Program-made: the position numbers and the translations under genes | Part shown: piece after piece, positions 14,101 through 29,100 of the stretch | How positions within the stretch are numbered: the stretch's first letter is position 1 | How the letters are laid out: each line of letters starts with the position of its first letter | From: Acanthaster planci | Taxonomy: Eukaryota > Echinodermata > Asteroidea > Valvatida > Acanthasteridae | DNA length: 64,000 bases | Assembly (NCBI RefSeq): GCF_001949145.1 | Contig: NW_019091491.1 | Span: 686,255-750,254 of the forward strand | Direction of reading: 5' to 3' | Notes under the pieces: generated by a model | Seen by the model: only the letters and a program-made list of their open reading frames with translations | Databases searched by the model: none | What the model was told of the DNA's origin: nothing

Positions 14101-17100
14101 AACATAAAATGGTACCATTAGAGGCATACATGCACTAGTACATGTACATACTAGTACTGTGACTAGAAGGGCAAAGGGGGTGGGTTGGAGAGTTGGGGTA
14201 CTAAGGAATAGTTCTCCTTCTCAGTCCCACATGGACATGAATCTCCCCCCGTTCAAGTGCATGGGGATGTACATGTAGGTTGGTACATGTACCAGTACAT
14301 GTAGGTACGGTAGGCAATGAACCTTTAAGAAACAGAGAGTCTGACATCTTTCCAAGACTCCAATTTAAACAGGTTGAAAGTTGCTAATTGCGACAGAAAC
14401 CTCTTCTTCACACCTTCCCTTCCAAATTAGTGCACTCTGCTCCAGATGTGCAACAGCATGAGTCACGGATCAATGACTGCAGGGGTAACTATACTGATCT
14501 GGTTCCCTGCGAACGGATGACAAGTAGGAATTAAAATGGTGCCATCTGTCAGGAATCACAGATCTACAGGCCAGGATTATGGACTTCCTCTACCCGTTAG
14601 AAATGCTGGCTTTGTAGGGGGAAAAGGGATAAAAACATTCCTTACACATTTGGGAGTGACAGACTGAAGACAAAACGAAAGAAAAACGAAAAACCTTTTC
14701 CTGAACTTGCTGAAATACAAAGATTGACACACAGCCTGCATACAAGTACAAGTAACCACGAACATAATCAGTATGTTTGTTAAATAGCCATACTTTTGAT
14801 ATGACATTCCAACAAACCAAAACACAAATTTACTATGTATGTACGGGGTGCCTGCTGCATACATGTATTATGTAACTGCAAATTATGTGACTGCAAATTA
14901 TGGATTTGGAAGGGGGACACTGGAAGGTACAGTGTATAGCAAAGCATTTTTTTTTCCATTTCAAGGCCTTGTAATAATCATGAGTACAATTTACAAAAAT
15001 AGAGAAAACTTTCCCTCGGAAAATAATTACCTGTACGTGGAGCACTTATTACCATTAGGATTTATTGTATACATGTACATTATTGTAGCATACATGTAAT
15101 TAAATACATGCAACTACAAAAGCCTACATGACTTTGTCCAAGTAGACAGGGTAGATGATCAAACCACTATTGAGAGCGACAGATACAATACATGTACAAG
15201 TATGGAGCTGAATCAGACTCCTGAAATTAAAAAACACATGGTTAAGAGAATACATACATAATGTGTATGTGATTGGCTGGTCTTAAATGTGTGAGAATGG
15301 ACATGAGGCTAGGGCATGATCAGCTATTCAGGATTCACTCTCCTCAGCCAAACACATGTATATTTATATGTATTCCCACTCATAAATACTGTTTAGTCAA
15401 AGACTCCTGCCTGACGTGGCACGTACAGACTCTTGACCAATAGGAATGGATTAAAGTGTCTTGCATCCAGGTGCCAGCATGTTTTTACACAGTGGGAATT
15501 ATCAAATCACAGCACTCGGGCATTATCAAATGTTAGTACACGGTCATGTTGTCTGTTGTTCAATAGGGAAACAGAAATGTCTAATTTATGAATAACCCTT
15601 TCAAGAAGTCTCTTCAACTTGCTTTATATCCATCCTTCATTACTAAATATTCCTCTGCTCTGACAGGGTACTGTGAATGGTAACATCCTGAGTGATCCAT
15701 ACACAAGATACATGTACAGTACAACGTTACCGTGCATGTACATGTTTATATGTACCATTATAAAAAAGGCCCCTCAGAAAAAAAAAAAAGTTTCATCAGT
15801 TCATGTACATGTACATGTATGTTTCCTGCTTGCAGCCCAACTGTACCCTACATACATACATGTACATGTATGTATTTTGACAGTTCAGAACTTCAGTTTG
15901 GGTGGGGAAATATTGGGAAAATGTGAAATTAAACTTAAAGAAAGAAAAAAAGAAGTACAATGTAGTTTCAATTTGGCACCATAAAACACTTGTCTTGTAC
16001 CCCAGTTCATTTCATTTGAAGCAACTGCCATCCGACCTCCCTTGCTGTTATTTTGGACCACTGAACACTTACATACATGTATGTACACGTAGCTGCGCAC
16101 TGGATCATTATCAAGTTTTAGAAAAGTGAAAAACAAGACAAATTTCCTACCAACATACCGTACCCTGTTTTAGGAAGCAGAAGTGTATTTTGGCGATTAA
16201 TACTGATCTACAATGACGTAGAGTAGTTTATTGGATGTACATGTACAAGTAAATATACTGGCCAATGTACACATGTACAATGTATGTCTCTACACATAAA
16301 CGAACATGTAGTACACTACATTTCAAGTCAAGTAGTCAAGCGACAATGTCATAATTTACCATATTTTTCAGTACAGTTCTGTGAATGTGAACCATTTCTA
16401 AAGCTGGCCAACCAGTAGCTGTGCTTACACAAGCACGATTGCTACAAATCAACTCAGCAATGAAGCATGCAAATCTCATTTCCAACCGGTTGTACTGGGC
16501 CTAACATACAGGAAGTTATCAATATGATATCAGGATACCAACATTCCTCTACAAATACATGTACTTCTCTCTGGAAAGGATACCTTGGAAAGGGGTTCAC
16601 TGGAGACCACAATCTTAGGTACATGTACATGTCCCGATAACTGCCGGCTGATCAGAGAGTTTACACTGCACAATGTCAAGGTTGCATACGCTGCAAACCC
16701 AATGGCCTTGCATACTGGTACACGTATATTTCCTGATTTTTACAAATTAAGCTCAATTCATTTTGTGTTTCTCAGAAAGCGAAACAAATGAAAAGAAGAA
16801 AACAAGAATGCGGCCCACTCCCTTGAACTCCAAATGTCAAGCAAGTTTTAAAAACTAGAAATGGTAACAGCATACCGGTATAACAGACTAGGTACAGGTC
16901 CCGAACACCTTTTTTGTTTTGCTTTATTGATGAATGGCTACCTACCAAAAAAGCCAATATTTCCTGTCCTTCAATTAAGAAACCCAACACCAGCATCTAG
17001 TGACTGGCTAATGGCAAAGGTTAATTTACATTTACAAATACAAAAACAGGATTGTCCATTTTTCTCTGGGATAATGTTTCACCTGTAATGTTTTTTTATT

Positions 17101-20100
17101 CCTTCATGGTAATGCCCTGAACACTGTACACGTACATTGTACATATATCAAAACCCCAAAACATGTGTGTGTGTCTAGGTGAGTGTGTAAACCCCTTCAA
17201 TCATGGACCTATAACAATAGGGCACAAAAGGGTCCACGGTTGCTNNNNNNNNNNNNNNNNNNNNNNNNNNNNNNNNNNNNNNNNNNNNNNNNNNNNNNNN
17301 NNNNNNNNNNNNNNNNNNNNNNNNNNNNNNNNNNNNNNNNNNNNNNNNNNNNNNNNNNNNNNNNNNNNNNNNNNNNNNNNNNNNNNNNNNNNNNNNNNNN
17401 NNNNNNNNNNNNNNNNNNNNNNNNNNNNNNNNNNNNNNNNNNNNNNNNNNNNNNNNNNNNNNNNNNNNNNNNNNNNNNNNNNNNNNNNNNNNNNNNNNNN
17501 NNNNNNNNNNNNNNNNNNNNNNNNNNNNNNNNNNNNNNNNNNNNNNNNNNNNNNNNNNNNNNNNNNNNNNNNNNNNNNNNNNNNNNNNNNNNNNNNNNNN
17601 NNNNNNNNNNNNNNNNNNNNNNNNNNNNNNNNNNNNNNNNNNNNNNNNNNNNNNNNNNNNNNNNNNNNNNNNNNNNNNNNNNNNNNNNNNNNNNNNNNNN
17701 NNNNNNNNNNNNNNNNNNNNNNNNNNNNNNNNNNNNNNNNNNNNNNNNNNNNNNNNNNNNNNNNNNNNNNNNNNNNNNNNNNCATTATACTTTACACCTG
17801 CCGGTATAGGCAAATACACATACAGTAGCCCCTGAAACATACGCACTTTCCTATGGCAGTGAGGTGGGATGTGTTCATAGGAAAGCGCACACGCGAACAA
17901 AATGTGGCATCCTTATGTGACAGTTGTTTACTCAAGCATGTCTAGTGTTGGATTTTGGCTGATTCAGCAAACTTTGTCCATCTGCACTAGTAGTAAGCAG
18001 GAGGTCATGGGTCGTCAATTTTTTTACAAGCTCTCGGGCAAGCACTGACAGTCTCAATGAATACGTCAGGTAAGGGCAAACCCGTACTTAAAATTAAACT
18101 TAATTCAAAATGTACACTGTACATGTACAAAAGGCTCCATTGAAATGAAAGCTCAAGTACGGTACGTAAGACTGACTGACTTCGCCAATGAAAAGCGGAA
18201 TTCAATGGAAGTATTGATTCAATCCTCAAGAACAGCACATACATGTATACACATGCACATTCACCATAATACAACAATCCCACAAGGTCTTTGAAGTCTT
18301 ACAAACCACATCAAACATTTAAATGTGCATAATCTGAAGCAGTTTGCTGCTATGATGTATGAGTAGGGATAAAGTATTAACACTTAACCACATGATCAGG
18401 AAAACAAGAGACATCATGGTGCCAACATGGATCTAAAGCAAAGTACAGGGAAATGGGTGAGATTTGAAAATTTTCATAGTAGAGACAGCAAATACATGTA
18501 AATTACATGTTGTAAACTACAAGTAGATAGGTTTTTGAGTATGTGGGGTTCTGAAAAGAACCGGTGGTACCCCCGATTCTTTTTCAGAACCCCACATACT
18601 CAAAAAAGAGATATACACTGTATCCATGGTGCTACCACAAACCTATCTACATATTGTTTAGGGAAATGGGCTTGTTACAAGTAGGACAAGGTTAAACTGA
18701 AAATTATCCAGCTACTCCCCGCCAAAGCTTAACTTACATACCAAGACTGAACCACTTCTGATCTCATTACAGGAAGGGTCTTATATACTGATTAACCAAC
18801 TCCAAGCAAAGTCTAGCCCGAACATGTGGGCTTGATTTAAGAGAAGCACAGTCTGGTCTGCATGGGTAATCCTCATTAATTTGGCTCTCTGAAGTTTCCT
18901 AAGTTTGTTTACACACTGAATTAATTTCCTCTCCCTTTTGGAAGCCAGGGCCTGAGGAAGACCAGTGTACTGATCGGGGCTTAACAGGGTAACGCTGGAA
19001 AAAAAATAGATGCATTCAAAACAAGAACGACAATTCTGAGAAAGATAGACAGCATACCACATTGAGACTTGTGACTGATGCTTCGTCTTCTAGATCACTG
19101 TTGACTTCGGTCACAGAGGCCATTCCACCAGATCTGCAAAGGTAGAGTACAATACAAAACAGTGAGGATGAGATCATATACCGGTAGTCTGTAAGACAGG
19201 CTACAGTAGCTATAGTGTGCTATTTTTCATTTATTTTTTTTCAATGGGCAGCGCACTTGGATGCAGCTCCACACACTGCTCTGCATTGACATCCAATAAA
19301 ACGTTTTCTTTTGCCTGAATTCTTGAAATCATGACACAGTAAGTGACAGAGGAGGATTCATAGATCACAATGAGCACTTCACTCCTACTCCAGCTCATCT
19401 GGATTTGCAATACTTTTCAATCAGTTCCTGCAACTCTGATACCTTCAGACTCCAAGGTTTCAACAGTGGACTACACACTGCAACACAGACAACAGCGCAC
19501 CAGAAGAGTGTATTCTTAATCAAATGAGTTGCACAATGGACTTAAGCTCAGGACTCCCTGCTGTCCACAAGTACAGTGCTGAAGTCCTACACAACCTAAG
19601 AACTTATGTTACTGATAGAGTTTGTCCTTTTGAGGAGACTGTCTGTCTGTCTGTTCAGTTTCTTAAACCCAACAAGATTCCTTGAGCTGTACATTTATTA
19701 CCATGAGTTAAATCCAGAAGACACACAAGAAGGGGCTGTAGAGCTGGTAAGACTTGACATTTGAAACACCTAACAGGATCTTCACACAACAAAGATGTCA
19801 AATTCTGTGTTCTGAACACTATATCTATGCGGAACAAAACTACTGACTTTGTAGACTTTGTGAGAATATTTGATATTGTGGGACTCGGTGAATCCTGGAT
19901 CAAGACAGAGGATAGAGCTGTTATAAGAAACATAACTTCTCCTGGTTACTCATTTCTGCATGTGCCAAGACCTGGTTCTGAACGAGAGGGTGGTGTAGCT
20001 CTCATCTACAAGTCGGGATTTATTGTTCAGATCCATAACACTGACCAAAGTTTTGCACCTTTTGAAGCACTAACTGTCAATGTCAACTGTCAGTGGATCA

Positions 20101-23100
20101 ACTTCACTCTCCTTGATAATTGTATACCGCCCGCAACCCAAAATCAACGGGATGTTTCTTCCATTTGTTTATGGAGGAATTCTCCTATCTTGTTGGTCAT
20201 CATTTGCTGAGAGCGGCACTCATTGTGATAACCGGCGACTTCAATACTCACGTTGATTTTGCACTGGATGTCTCAACCCAATCTTTTCTGTCATTTTTGT
20301 CAGCTAGTGGACTTCAACAACATGTGGATGTCCCTACACCTGTACACACCAACATGGACATACACTGTACACTTGATTTGTTCATCACTCGTGTATCAGA
20401 CTCTCGTATTTTTACTGATCTCCAGGTTATTGATGGGATTGGTGACCATAGCACACTGATCTGTTAACTTTTGCTGAATATGCCATTTTTGAGAAGTACC
20501 AGTCAGCCTACCGTGCTTTTCATAGCACTGACACCACACTTCTCAAAGTACAGACTGATAGTTTGAACGCCATGGATAATGGACAGATAGTGTTGCTGGT
20601 CCTACTTGATCTATCATCAGCGTTTGACACAGTGGACCACTATACATGTACATCTACTTTATTGTCTAGAGGATAGATTTGGTATCAATGGGGTTGCCCT
20701 GAACTGGTTCAAATCATATTTAACAAGAAGATCTTAAGCAGTCCGCATCAACAAAGACATCTCCGATGAGGTTGTGCTGAAGTATGGACAACCCCAAGGT
20801 TCATGTCTTGGGCCTGGATTATTCCCAATGGAATCAACAATCAACTCCTCTCTCGTCTTCAAAGAATACAAAACATTGCAGCATGAATGATCACACGTAC
20901 AAGGAAAACAGACCACATCACACCCATGTTAGCCGACTTGCACTGGCTTCCCATCCCAGTCCTGTACGAACTGGGTTTCATCATCTTTAAGGTTTTCTCA
21001 CAACAATGTACATCAAATAACTTGTCAAATGCTACTACATGTACATACTTCCATGCCATGGGCTTTTTACATACATGTACATGTAATAAAATGCATTTTT
21101 GCAGGTTGACGGGGGCCTGTTCATGCCATCAGCTGTCTCTCTTGAGACGCCTGAAACCGTATCTTTTGCAGCACAAAATCTCAATACAATTACACATTAT
21201 ACATGTACACTGGTGTCCCTTTGAGTATTACCATCAAAGCAGACTGTATCAGCAATTTCAAAACATGAAAGTACATGTACAGGTACATGTACCGGTAGCT
21301 GTTTAGTGAATAATCAGCAGAAGCAATTTGGTTGTAAGTGACGCAGGAAATGGCATCGACTGGATATTTTCAAATTAACACCGAGATGAGCCTGATGCGG
21401 TGTCACCTGGCAGATACAGTATTGTAAAGAGGGAGTTAATTTTAGGAACTGGGGTTTAACTAATGTGTGTATTGGCGTATAAACTTCCCGACTTGGAAAT
21501 TCAGTCAAAATACACAGCATAAAACCTCATGCAGAAGGTAAAACACGCAGTGATTTCTACTATAGAAAGAGTAATGTAAGTTTCTATATTTTTCATGTTT
21601 TGTCAATTACGTCCTGCCCAACAGAGGCTACTGCAACCAATTTGTTCATGGTTTGTCTGCCTGAAACTTTTCCCACCATCCAGAGCATAACCACGATAAA
21701 TTATTTAGAAAATCCAGAATCGACGGGAAAGACCCGAAGTGAAACATGTAATTAGGTGTCGTGTTTAGGTCTGGAGTGCAGTAGACCGAATTGGGCTACT
21801 GCGCATGCATTGGGCGCATGGGTTGTTTGTGTGTACAAAAACGTGGTCACCAGATTCCCCGAAGACATGATGCAGTAAAATTGATTGTAGGCTATTGTTA
21901 TAGGGCCCACGGGGACCACACTATTTTCATTGAACTTTTGCAAGGGCGGATAGGGTTTGAGATGCCCGAACTCCTAATCGAAAGTTCTGCAAAACAAGGT
22001 GAGGTTTTCTGCAAGTTTTGATCTGCTAAATATGGGTATTGTTTCAAGTGGCATTTTAGAAGCTTTCTGGTACCTTTACAAGAAACTAAGTATCAAATTT
22101 GGGTCAGAAACACCTTAGAAAGATTAAGGTTTAGACCATGAGTGTGAGCACATTTGACCGCCGGGTATTGAAGTGCAGCATGATTTATTTGACCGCCGGG
22201 CATTGGAGCGCAGCATGATTTTCTGAATGGCACTGCCGGGTGTGCGCACGGCAGCCAGTCAACACGCATGCCGTGGCATCCGTGCGCAGTAGCCTCACAT
22301 GTGCCTCCGTACACGGGCGGATATGGACTTACGTGATTTTGTCTATGGTGTCATGAGTTCATGGTTATTACTAAGCACTACTTTTTTACCGTGTTTTTAA
22401 GAGAATTAACAATTATTATTATATTTACTAAGGCAAAAGGACTAATTCGCATAATAGTAACTGATATTTAGTTCCTCCACCTATTAGGAGTACAGTAATC
22501 TCCCTCTCATGAAGAAGAGTACAAGACTAAACATTCCAAAGGCAAAAGAGTACTGTAAATGTCGGCCGACTCAACTCTAAGCAAGGAAGTTGGTATTCTA
22601 CAGCTCTCATGGCTTGAAGAAAATTATCTAAACCTCTGTAGGAAAGTCTAAAAAGTTACCCACAATATCTGATATAAGGCAAGACAGGCAAATGTAACAA
22701 ACTGGCAAACTGTCACATATTGAAATACTGCAGGGTCAATGGACATGCATCGACTGACGCCAACTACATGTAATGCACATAATGGTACAATGTACAATAA
22801 ATGTGAAATGAAAGAACAAGGACCAGTGCCAAACAATAACACCCACTGACACATGTATATCTACATCTAGATGTCATTTAGATGTAAACCTGTTGGAGAC
22901 TTGAAAACATTCCAACTGCCTGGAATTCCTATGAAGAATTACATTCAACATGTAGCATTGAAGCAAATATCATCAAGAAAAGCAGGAATTGTATGTTCAA
23001 ACCCTGAGCGCACATGAATGCTGTGAAGCTGCATGGTCTCAGTGGTAAACCACTGTTGTTTTGTTCTTACCGTTTGACACTGCGACAGGTTGTGAAGTGT

Positions 23101-26100
23101 ACATGTATGTGTATATGTGTAGTCACACACATTCTTTGTGTCGTTTTATGTGCAAATCAGACTAGCCTTTTGCAAAGCGGCTGGACTGGAGACCACATGC
23201 ACGAATGACACAGCCACGAGGCCTTCTCAAACTTGTCAGGAATTTTTTATGTTTTTCTTTATATTTTCGATCCCAACCAATCATAAACGAGGGGGTCAGC
23301 ACACATTAACCTATTATGCAAATCGAAAGTATACAAAAGATGGCAAGTCTGTCAAGTGAGTCAGCAGCCGCGAGTGCAGGTCAGTTGTCTGAGCAGTATT
23401 TGGACAGTTCTTTAGAATACGCTGCTGGAAAACTTCACCTTGCCGTGTTCCAGCTTTAGACTATTGAAGCATCTGTCCGCGGGTGTGACGTTTTAGTCTC
23501 TACCCACGGGATAAGGTAAGAGCTCCATATTTCAAGCACTGCCGTTTTGCTGTGACCATTCAGCCTTAATGAACTGCTACTTGCTAGCGTTACTCCAATG
23601 CCAGCACCATCCCCCACCAACAAGCATCATAGTTGTCATCTCACTGCTTATTGCCCCCATGAAAAACCAGATGGAAGCATTGCGTAAGCTTTGGAGTTGA
23701 TATGCCATTTACAATGTGCATGTATTTTGGAGACTCATCTGCTTCAACTGTTTACATGAATAATGCATATAAGAAAGCTTATGAATCATTCACCACAAAA
23801 ACCTCAAAATAAAGTTGGAAAAGGCCTTGTGGCAGCGCCACTCGCCTGGTCTCCTGTCCAGTCACTTTATAGGTACACACACACAGCCACGAAGGCCTTG
23901 ACGAAAGTCTAAAATCAGACACACTTTTAAGTCTTTCCATACCCATTACATACTGGTACCTGTAGGTATACCAGTACATGTACATGTATAGAAGTCTCTT
24001 GAGTACACCATCTTGCATGTCTAATAAGTCACCTAGTTCCTGCAGAGTCCCTATACATGCATTCTGCCTTCACCTCATAAACATATCACAACCAGTACAT
24101 GTACATGTTCCCAAGTCTTTCAACCTGAATGCATGTACATCGTGCATGTACAGACTGCATCCTTCCCCGTCATGTCCATGATCACCATTCCAAACATAGA
24201 AGTGCAGGTACCGGTAGATGTGTCAATCTCTTCCAAATCTATACACATCCAGTTCCTTCTCTCTCAACCTTATCCAAACTGGATCTAGTGACATATCCAT
24301 CCATCATGAATTGTATCCCAGCACCTTCGACCTGCTGGGATAGAATACCCCACCAATTTGACAAGTGATTGATAGCTAGAGCTCTGTGGTGATAATATCT
24401 GAAGTCACCATGCTCCTGTGTCATCATACTGACCCAGACTAGTTGTTTTCTTCAAGCATATTTAAGAATGACTAAAACTGATGACTACATTGTAGGAGTT
24501 CCGCTTTCAAATCCCATTGGATCTCTGGAGGACTGTTCACATGAAACCAACTTCATCCATAAGTGATGCACATGTACGCAGTTACATGTAAGTCCATCAT
24601 GGACAGTTGAGGCACATACATGTACATGTGCTGGTATAATATGAACACACTAAACTTGTCAGAATGTGGTTAAACATAAGTACAAGTTTTCAAGATGTAT
24701 GTACAAGTACAAGATCCAGTAATTGATTCCAACATAATCCCAAAGTAGGTGTGCTCAACTTCAGCTGTAAAAGGACTCTCATATACTGCCTAGTAATGAA
24801 CCATGTATCTATGCAAGCACAAACAAATTCAGGCAAGAAATAAAACTTAAACACATCACATACTGTACATGTATGCAGCATGTCACATACATGTACATGT
24901 AGCATCGATGCACCACATTTGAAAGGACTAAACATGAATCAACCTGCTTGTAGATCTTTTTCCTTGTAAAGTTAATTGTGCAATCAGTCAGGTTTGTTCA
25001 GTTTTTCCTTTGGTATCAGTATATGGCTGTATGGTTTCAGTGAGTGCATGTAACATCACAAGAAAACAACAGTTCAACAGTGGCCACATGTCCATGTACA
25101 GTTAAATTCAAAAGTGACTAAAGTTACATTCAACAGTGACCACCCTGTAGAGTTACATTCAACAGTGACAATCCTGTAAAGTTACATTCAGCTGTAAATA
25201 GAGTTACATTCAGTGGTGACTGGAGTTAGAGTAGCTACATGTACATACATGTACGTGAGCAGTGGGAATGACCTAGTCTTAAATCCCATTACTAGCTTTC
25301 TGAAAATTTGCCAACAAAATGAACGTGGCTCCCTCAAAAGCGGCAAAACAAAATCATGCAGGAAATGACAAGAATGCTTACAGTTGTCCCCAGTGCCTTG
25401 TCTGCATGTTAGCAGCCTGGTGCTGCCTGTCAAAGTAGCCTGCTAGTCTCCGTACATGCACCCTCCCACCGCAGTACTCCAGGAGCATCTGGTCAAACAA
25501 GGCCTGCGCAACTAGTATGAACACAAAACTCTCCCAGACCTGCCTGTACTCCGTCACTCCTTCTGATTCACTTTTTCTCTGTCTCTCAGGAATTTTTGTT
25601 TTCTGGCAGAAGGCGATTGAAGGAAACACTGATAGGTCCAACAGCTACTTGCTGGTAACTCCCTTGCGTTCGACGATACGGGAAAAAAATGAAGCAACAC
25701 AAGCAGCAACCGCGTGTGGTCCTTCACTCGTTACTGGCCAGAGAGTTGAGTAAAGTAACAGCTTAGTTCATTGGTGGATGAATCATTTCCAATTTTTACT
25801 CAAGCTCAATAGCCACTCTGTGAATGTCCCCAATGGTCCAGTGTGAATCACAACCCCTGCATACATAGGGGAGGGGGCACCACTGGGATTAATACATACA
25901 ATAAATTTCAGAAAAGACTAATCCTAAATGGTACTAATAACTTTGAAAAGGCTTGCTGTTCAACCTCTCTTCAGCAGAGATCCAATGATGTCCAGCTTAA
26001 CGGTGCCAGTGAAGGTACTCCTAGCCAACAGTAAGAAAAGAATGAAGGGTACAGCTGGCAACACACAATGACTATTGAGTGACTTGAAGGGGGAGAGCTG

Positions 26101-29100
26101 ACTCCAAGGCTGGGCAGACAGTTTAATTTCCTAGCAGGATACTGGTCTGATTTCCACTACAGAGCTGTGGTCTTCCTGACCCAGGATGGACCTAATAGCC
26201 ACGGCCCCTCAGGTCTGTGCTCAAGCTCCCAAACGTTACTCCCACTAAGAAGGCAGCTTGAGGGGGGGAGGGGGTTGTCAGCTGTGTATACACTTCCTTT
26301 CTCACTGCTACTGAGTTGACCCCAGGAAGGGGCAACAAAGTACATCAACAGAGCCTGTGATAACTTTCTGAAGAGTGAAGTAAGGTGGAGTATAACTTAT
26401 TTCATCAGTTATTGCATTGTTGCAGAAATTACAATATCACACTCCCACCCAACAAGTATTAGCCATTCTGCTGTAAGCTTTACCATGTCAGTTTGGGCTT
26501 CCCCAGAGATTCCTCACAATTCAGCAGTCACAAACATTTAAGAAGCTGATTAATCTATTTAAACAAACATATGGTATGAATTTCATCCAGGCAGATGCTA
26601 TTTTCAGCATGCTCATTTTCTTTCTCTCTCTTGTTTTCAAGTGACACAGAGGCGGCAAAATGTTTAGTCATAAACATGGAAAATGTCAAGCACCTGTGCA
26701 TCACAACTTGGCTAAATTTGACTTTATTTTTTCCTTCCAAAGGTCAAGATGGTCAGGAGTCTGCTTGAGAGAGTTGAGGACTGAAGCAAAAGTTTGAAAT
26801 GGATAAAGGGACAAGCATTTTTAATTCCATCATGGTGAGTTTTCTGGTCAGAGAAAGAGGAGCATATGAATTTTTTTTTAATGTGGTTCTGGTGTACTGG
26901 TACACTGCCTACAAAAAGAATCCCATTGCTTAACTTACACTGTACATACATGTACATCGTAGAAGTCATATCCCTTTTACACTTAAAATATTAAGCAACT
27001 AAGTTGGGTTGTTTACTTTGGAAGCACAGAAAAATTTGAAATCTATTTCCGATGAACTTCACCGCTTAACTCCCAATGTTTAATGCTATCTCCTCCAATT
27101 TAAAAAAGAAATCACCACAGTACTACTCACATACAATGTAGCACATACATGTACAAGGTCTAAGAAATGCAGCATGCTACATGTACATATATATAAGAGT
27201 CTATAGATGGAGCTTTTATCATACTACCTTATTTCAAAGAATCCTATTTTGACATTGTACGCAAACTTCTGAATCGGGCTAAATGACTTTTCTCATTTCA
27301 ATAACCATCGACAGACAGAAGCAAAATCTGTAATCATACATTAAGATAACATGGCGATCATATGTCAGAAACTATTATGACTACGTCCAATCAACTGATG
27401 AAGGTTTGCCACTGCACTGTGAAATACAGTGGACAGGCCATATGGGAACAATTGCAGTCAATTTGTTTCTGATTTTAATCTGTCATTATCATGCTGCATG
27501 GATGATTTGGATGGATAGTTGGAAATGATGGATGACTTTAATTTGTTCCCTTTCCTCATTTCATTTTCAATAATCATCAAACATAAGTAGGGTCTACTAG
27601 GGTTTCCTCTCTCTCCTCCCCCAAGGTCCCTCTCACACTTACACGTAGTAACTGCAAAGTTCAATGTACTTTCAACTCTTGGAGTCCCATGTTTCAAGAC
27701 ACTCACTTTAAGACTACATGTATGTAACCTTGAACTTCAGTGTCATCGACTTGTGAATGGAATGAGTCGTTACTAAAATGATCTCTGATAGAACTCTTCA
27801 TGTACATGTATGTAGTTGCAAAAACTAAGCTAGACTCAGTGAAGGGATTGTGAGAGTAACTTATATGTACAATTTTCATTTCAGAATTCATCAGTCTTGA
27901 TGAGTATATGAACTTGAAGCAGACAGAAGTACAAAAGAAGCATAAATGACTATCAACATGGCCTAGAGCAATGTCTGTAGTACTTACCCGTATGTGTATC
28001 AATACATACATGTACATAATTCACATGCCCAACAACGCAGAACCACCAGTAGGCAAAGTATACAAGTAGTTACAAGTCTCTCCATCACCTTCAAAAGGAA
28101 AATACTGGGGCTGCATTAAGAGGTGCCACACCTGATCATTCTGGTACCAGTACAATGAAAGAACTGGAAAGTTTAGCAATGATGGAAATTATGTCCACTT
28201 TCATTATGCAGTATACATGTTGTTTCAATTGCTTACCTGAGTACTGCACTCAATTTGACACTGTCACTCCCATGACTTTTTACCCCTACTCGGACCTGTC
28301 CGTGGGAAAGTATCTCACAATTCTATCCAAAAATCATACGTACCGGTCGCTTTGTTGAATGATGCAAAGGAAATTTGCTGCCATTTTGTTCAGAAAAATT
28401 GTTACAGTAGGGGCAAGTTGGCTTAAGGCACACATGTTATGTTAAAAGGCAAGGTGTATACATGTTGGTAGGCCATCACCGGGTTAAGGGGACAATTTCA
28501 TTTGTTTGGCAAATACATGTACATGTAGGTGCAATGAGTGTTTGTCCCCATAACTACCAGTACAGCACAAGTACCATATGTCCGTGAGTGCTTGTGGATG
28601 TCCGTTGCTTTTAACAGTTTGAATTTGTGTTACCAATTTAATTTCTACATGACCTTTGACCCAGTTGGGCCCCTCAAGTGACCTACTGTTTGTTAAATAT
28701 AGTATATTGCACACACATGTACCGGTACATGTACCTGAACCTATGACAACGTAACATGTAAGCATGAGGAAAGTAATGTGCTGCATCGGGAGGATTTATT
28801 GCTTGTACAAGACCATAATCCAAATAACAACCCAAGAACTTTGCCATCCAAGAAACAAGCCGTGCATGCAGCCTGATATTGTTTCTGCAAATACACGTAC
28901 ATGTAATTACTCACATAATATAAATTTTATATACACGTAATTTACCAATAATAAAACAAGCTACATGTATCAATAGCACTAAGACGTAGCTCATATCTCT
29001 CTACAGCCAGAGTGAGGACACATGCTTTGGCTCATTTCATGGCACCCTCATGAGGCAATTCCAATAGAAAGTTAGAATGGTATGATACCATAGGATGGCA

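Noticed and set aside
17163-17900. Long open frames on both strands around 17.2-17.9 kb
   Set aside because: They consist almost wholly of the 538-base N run.
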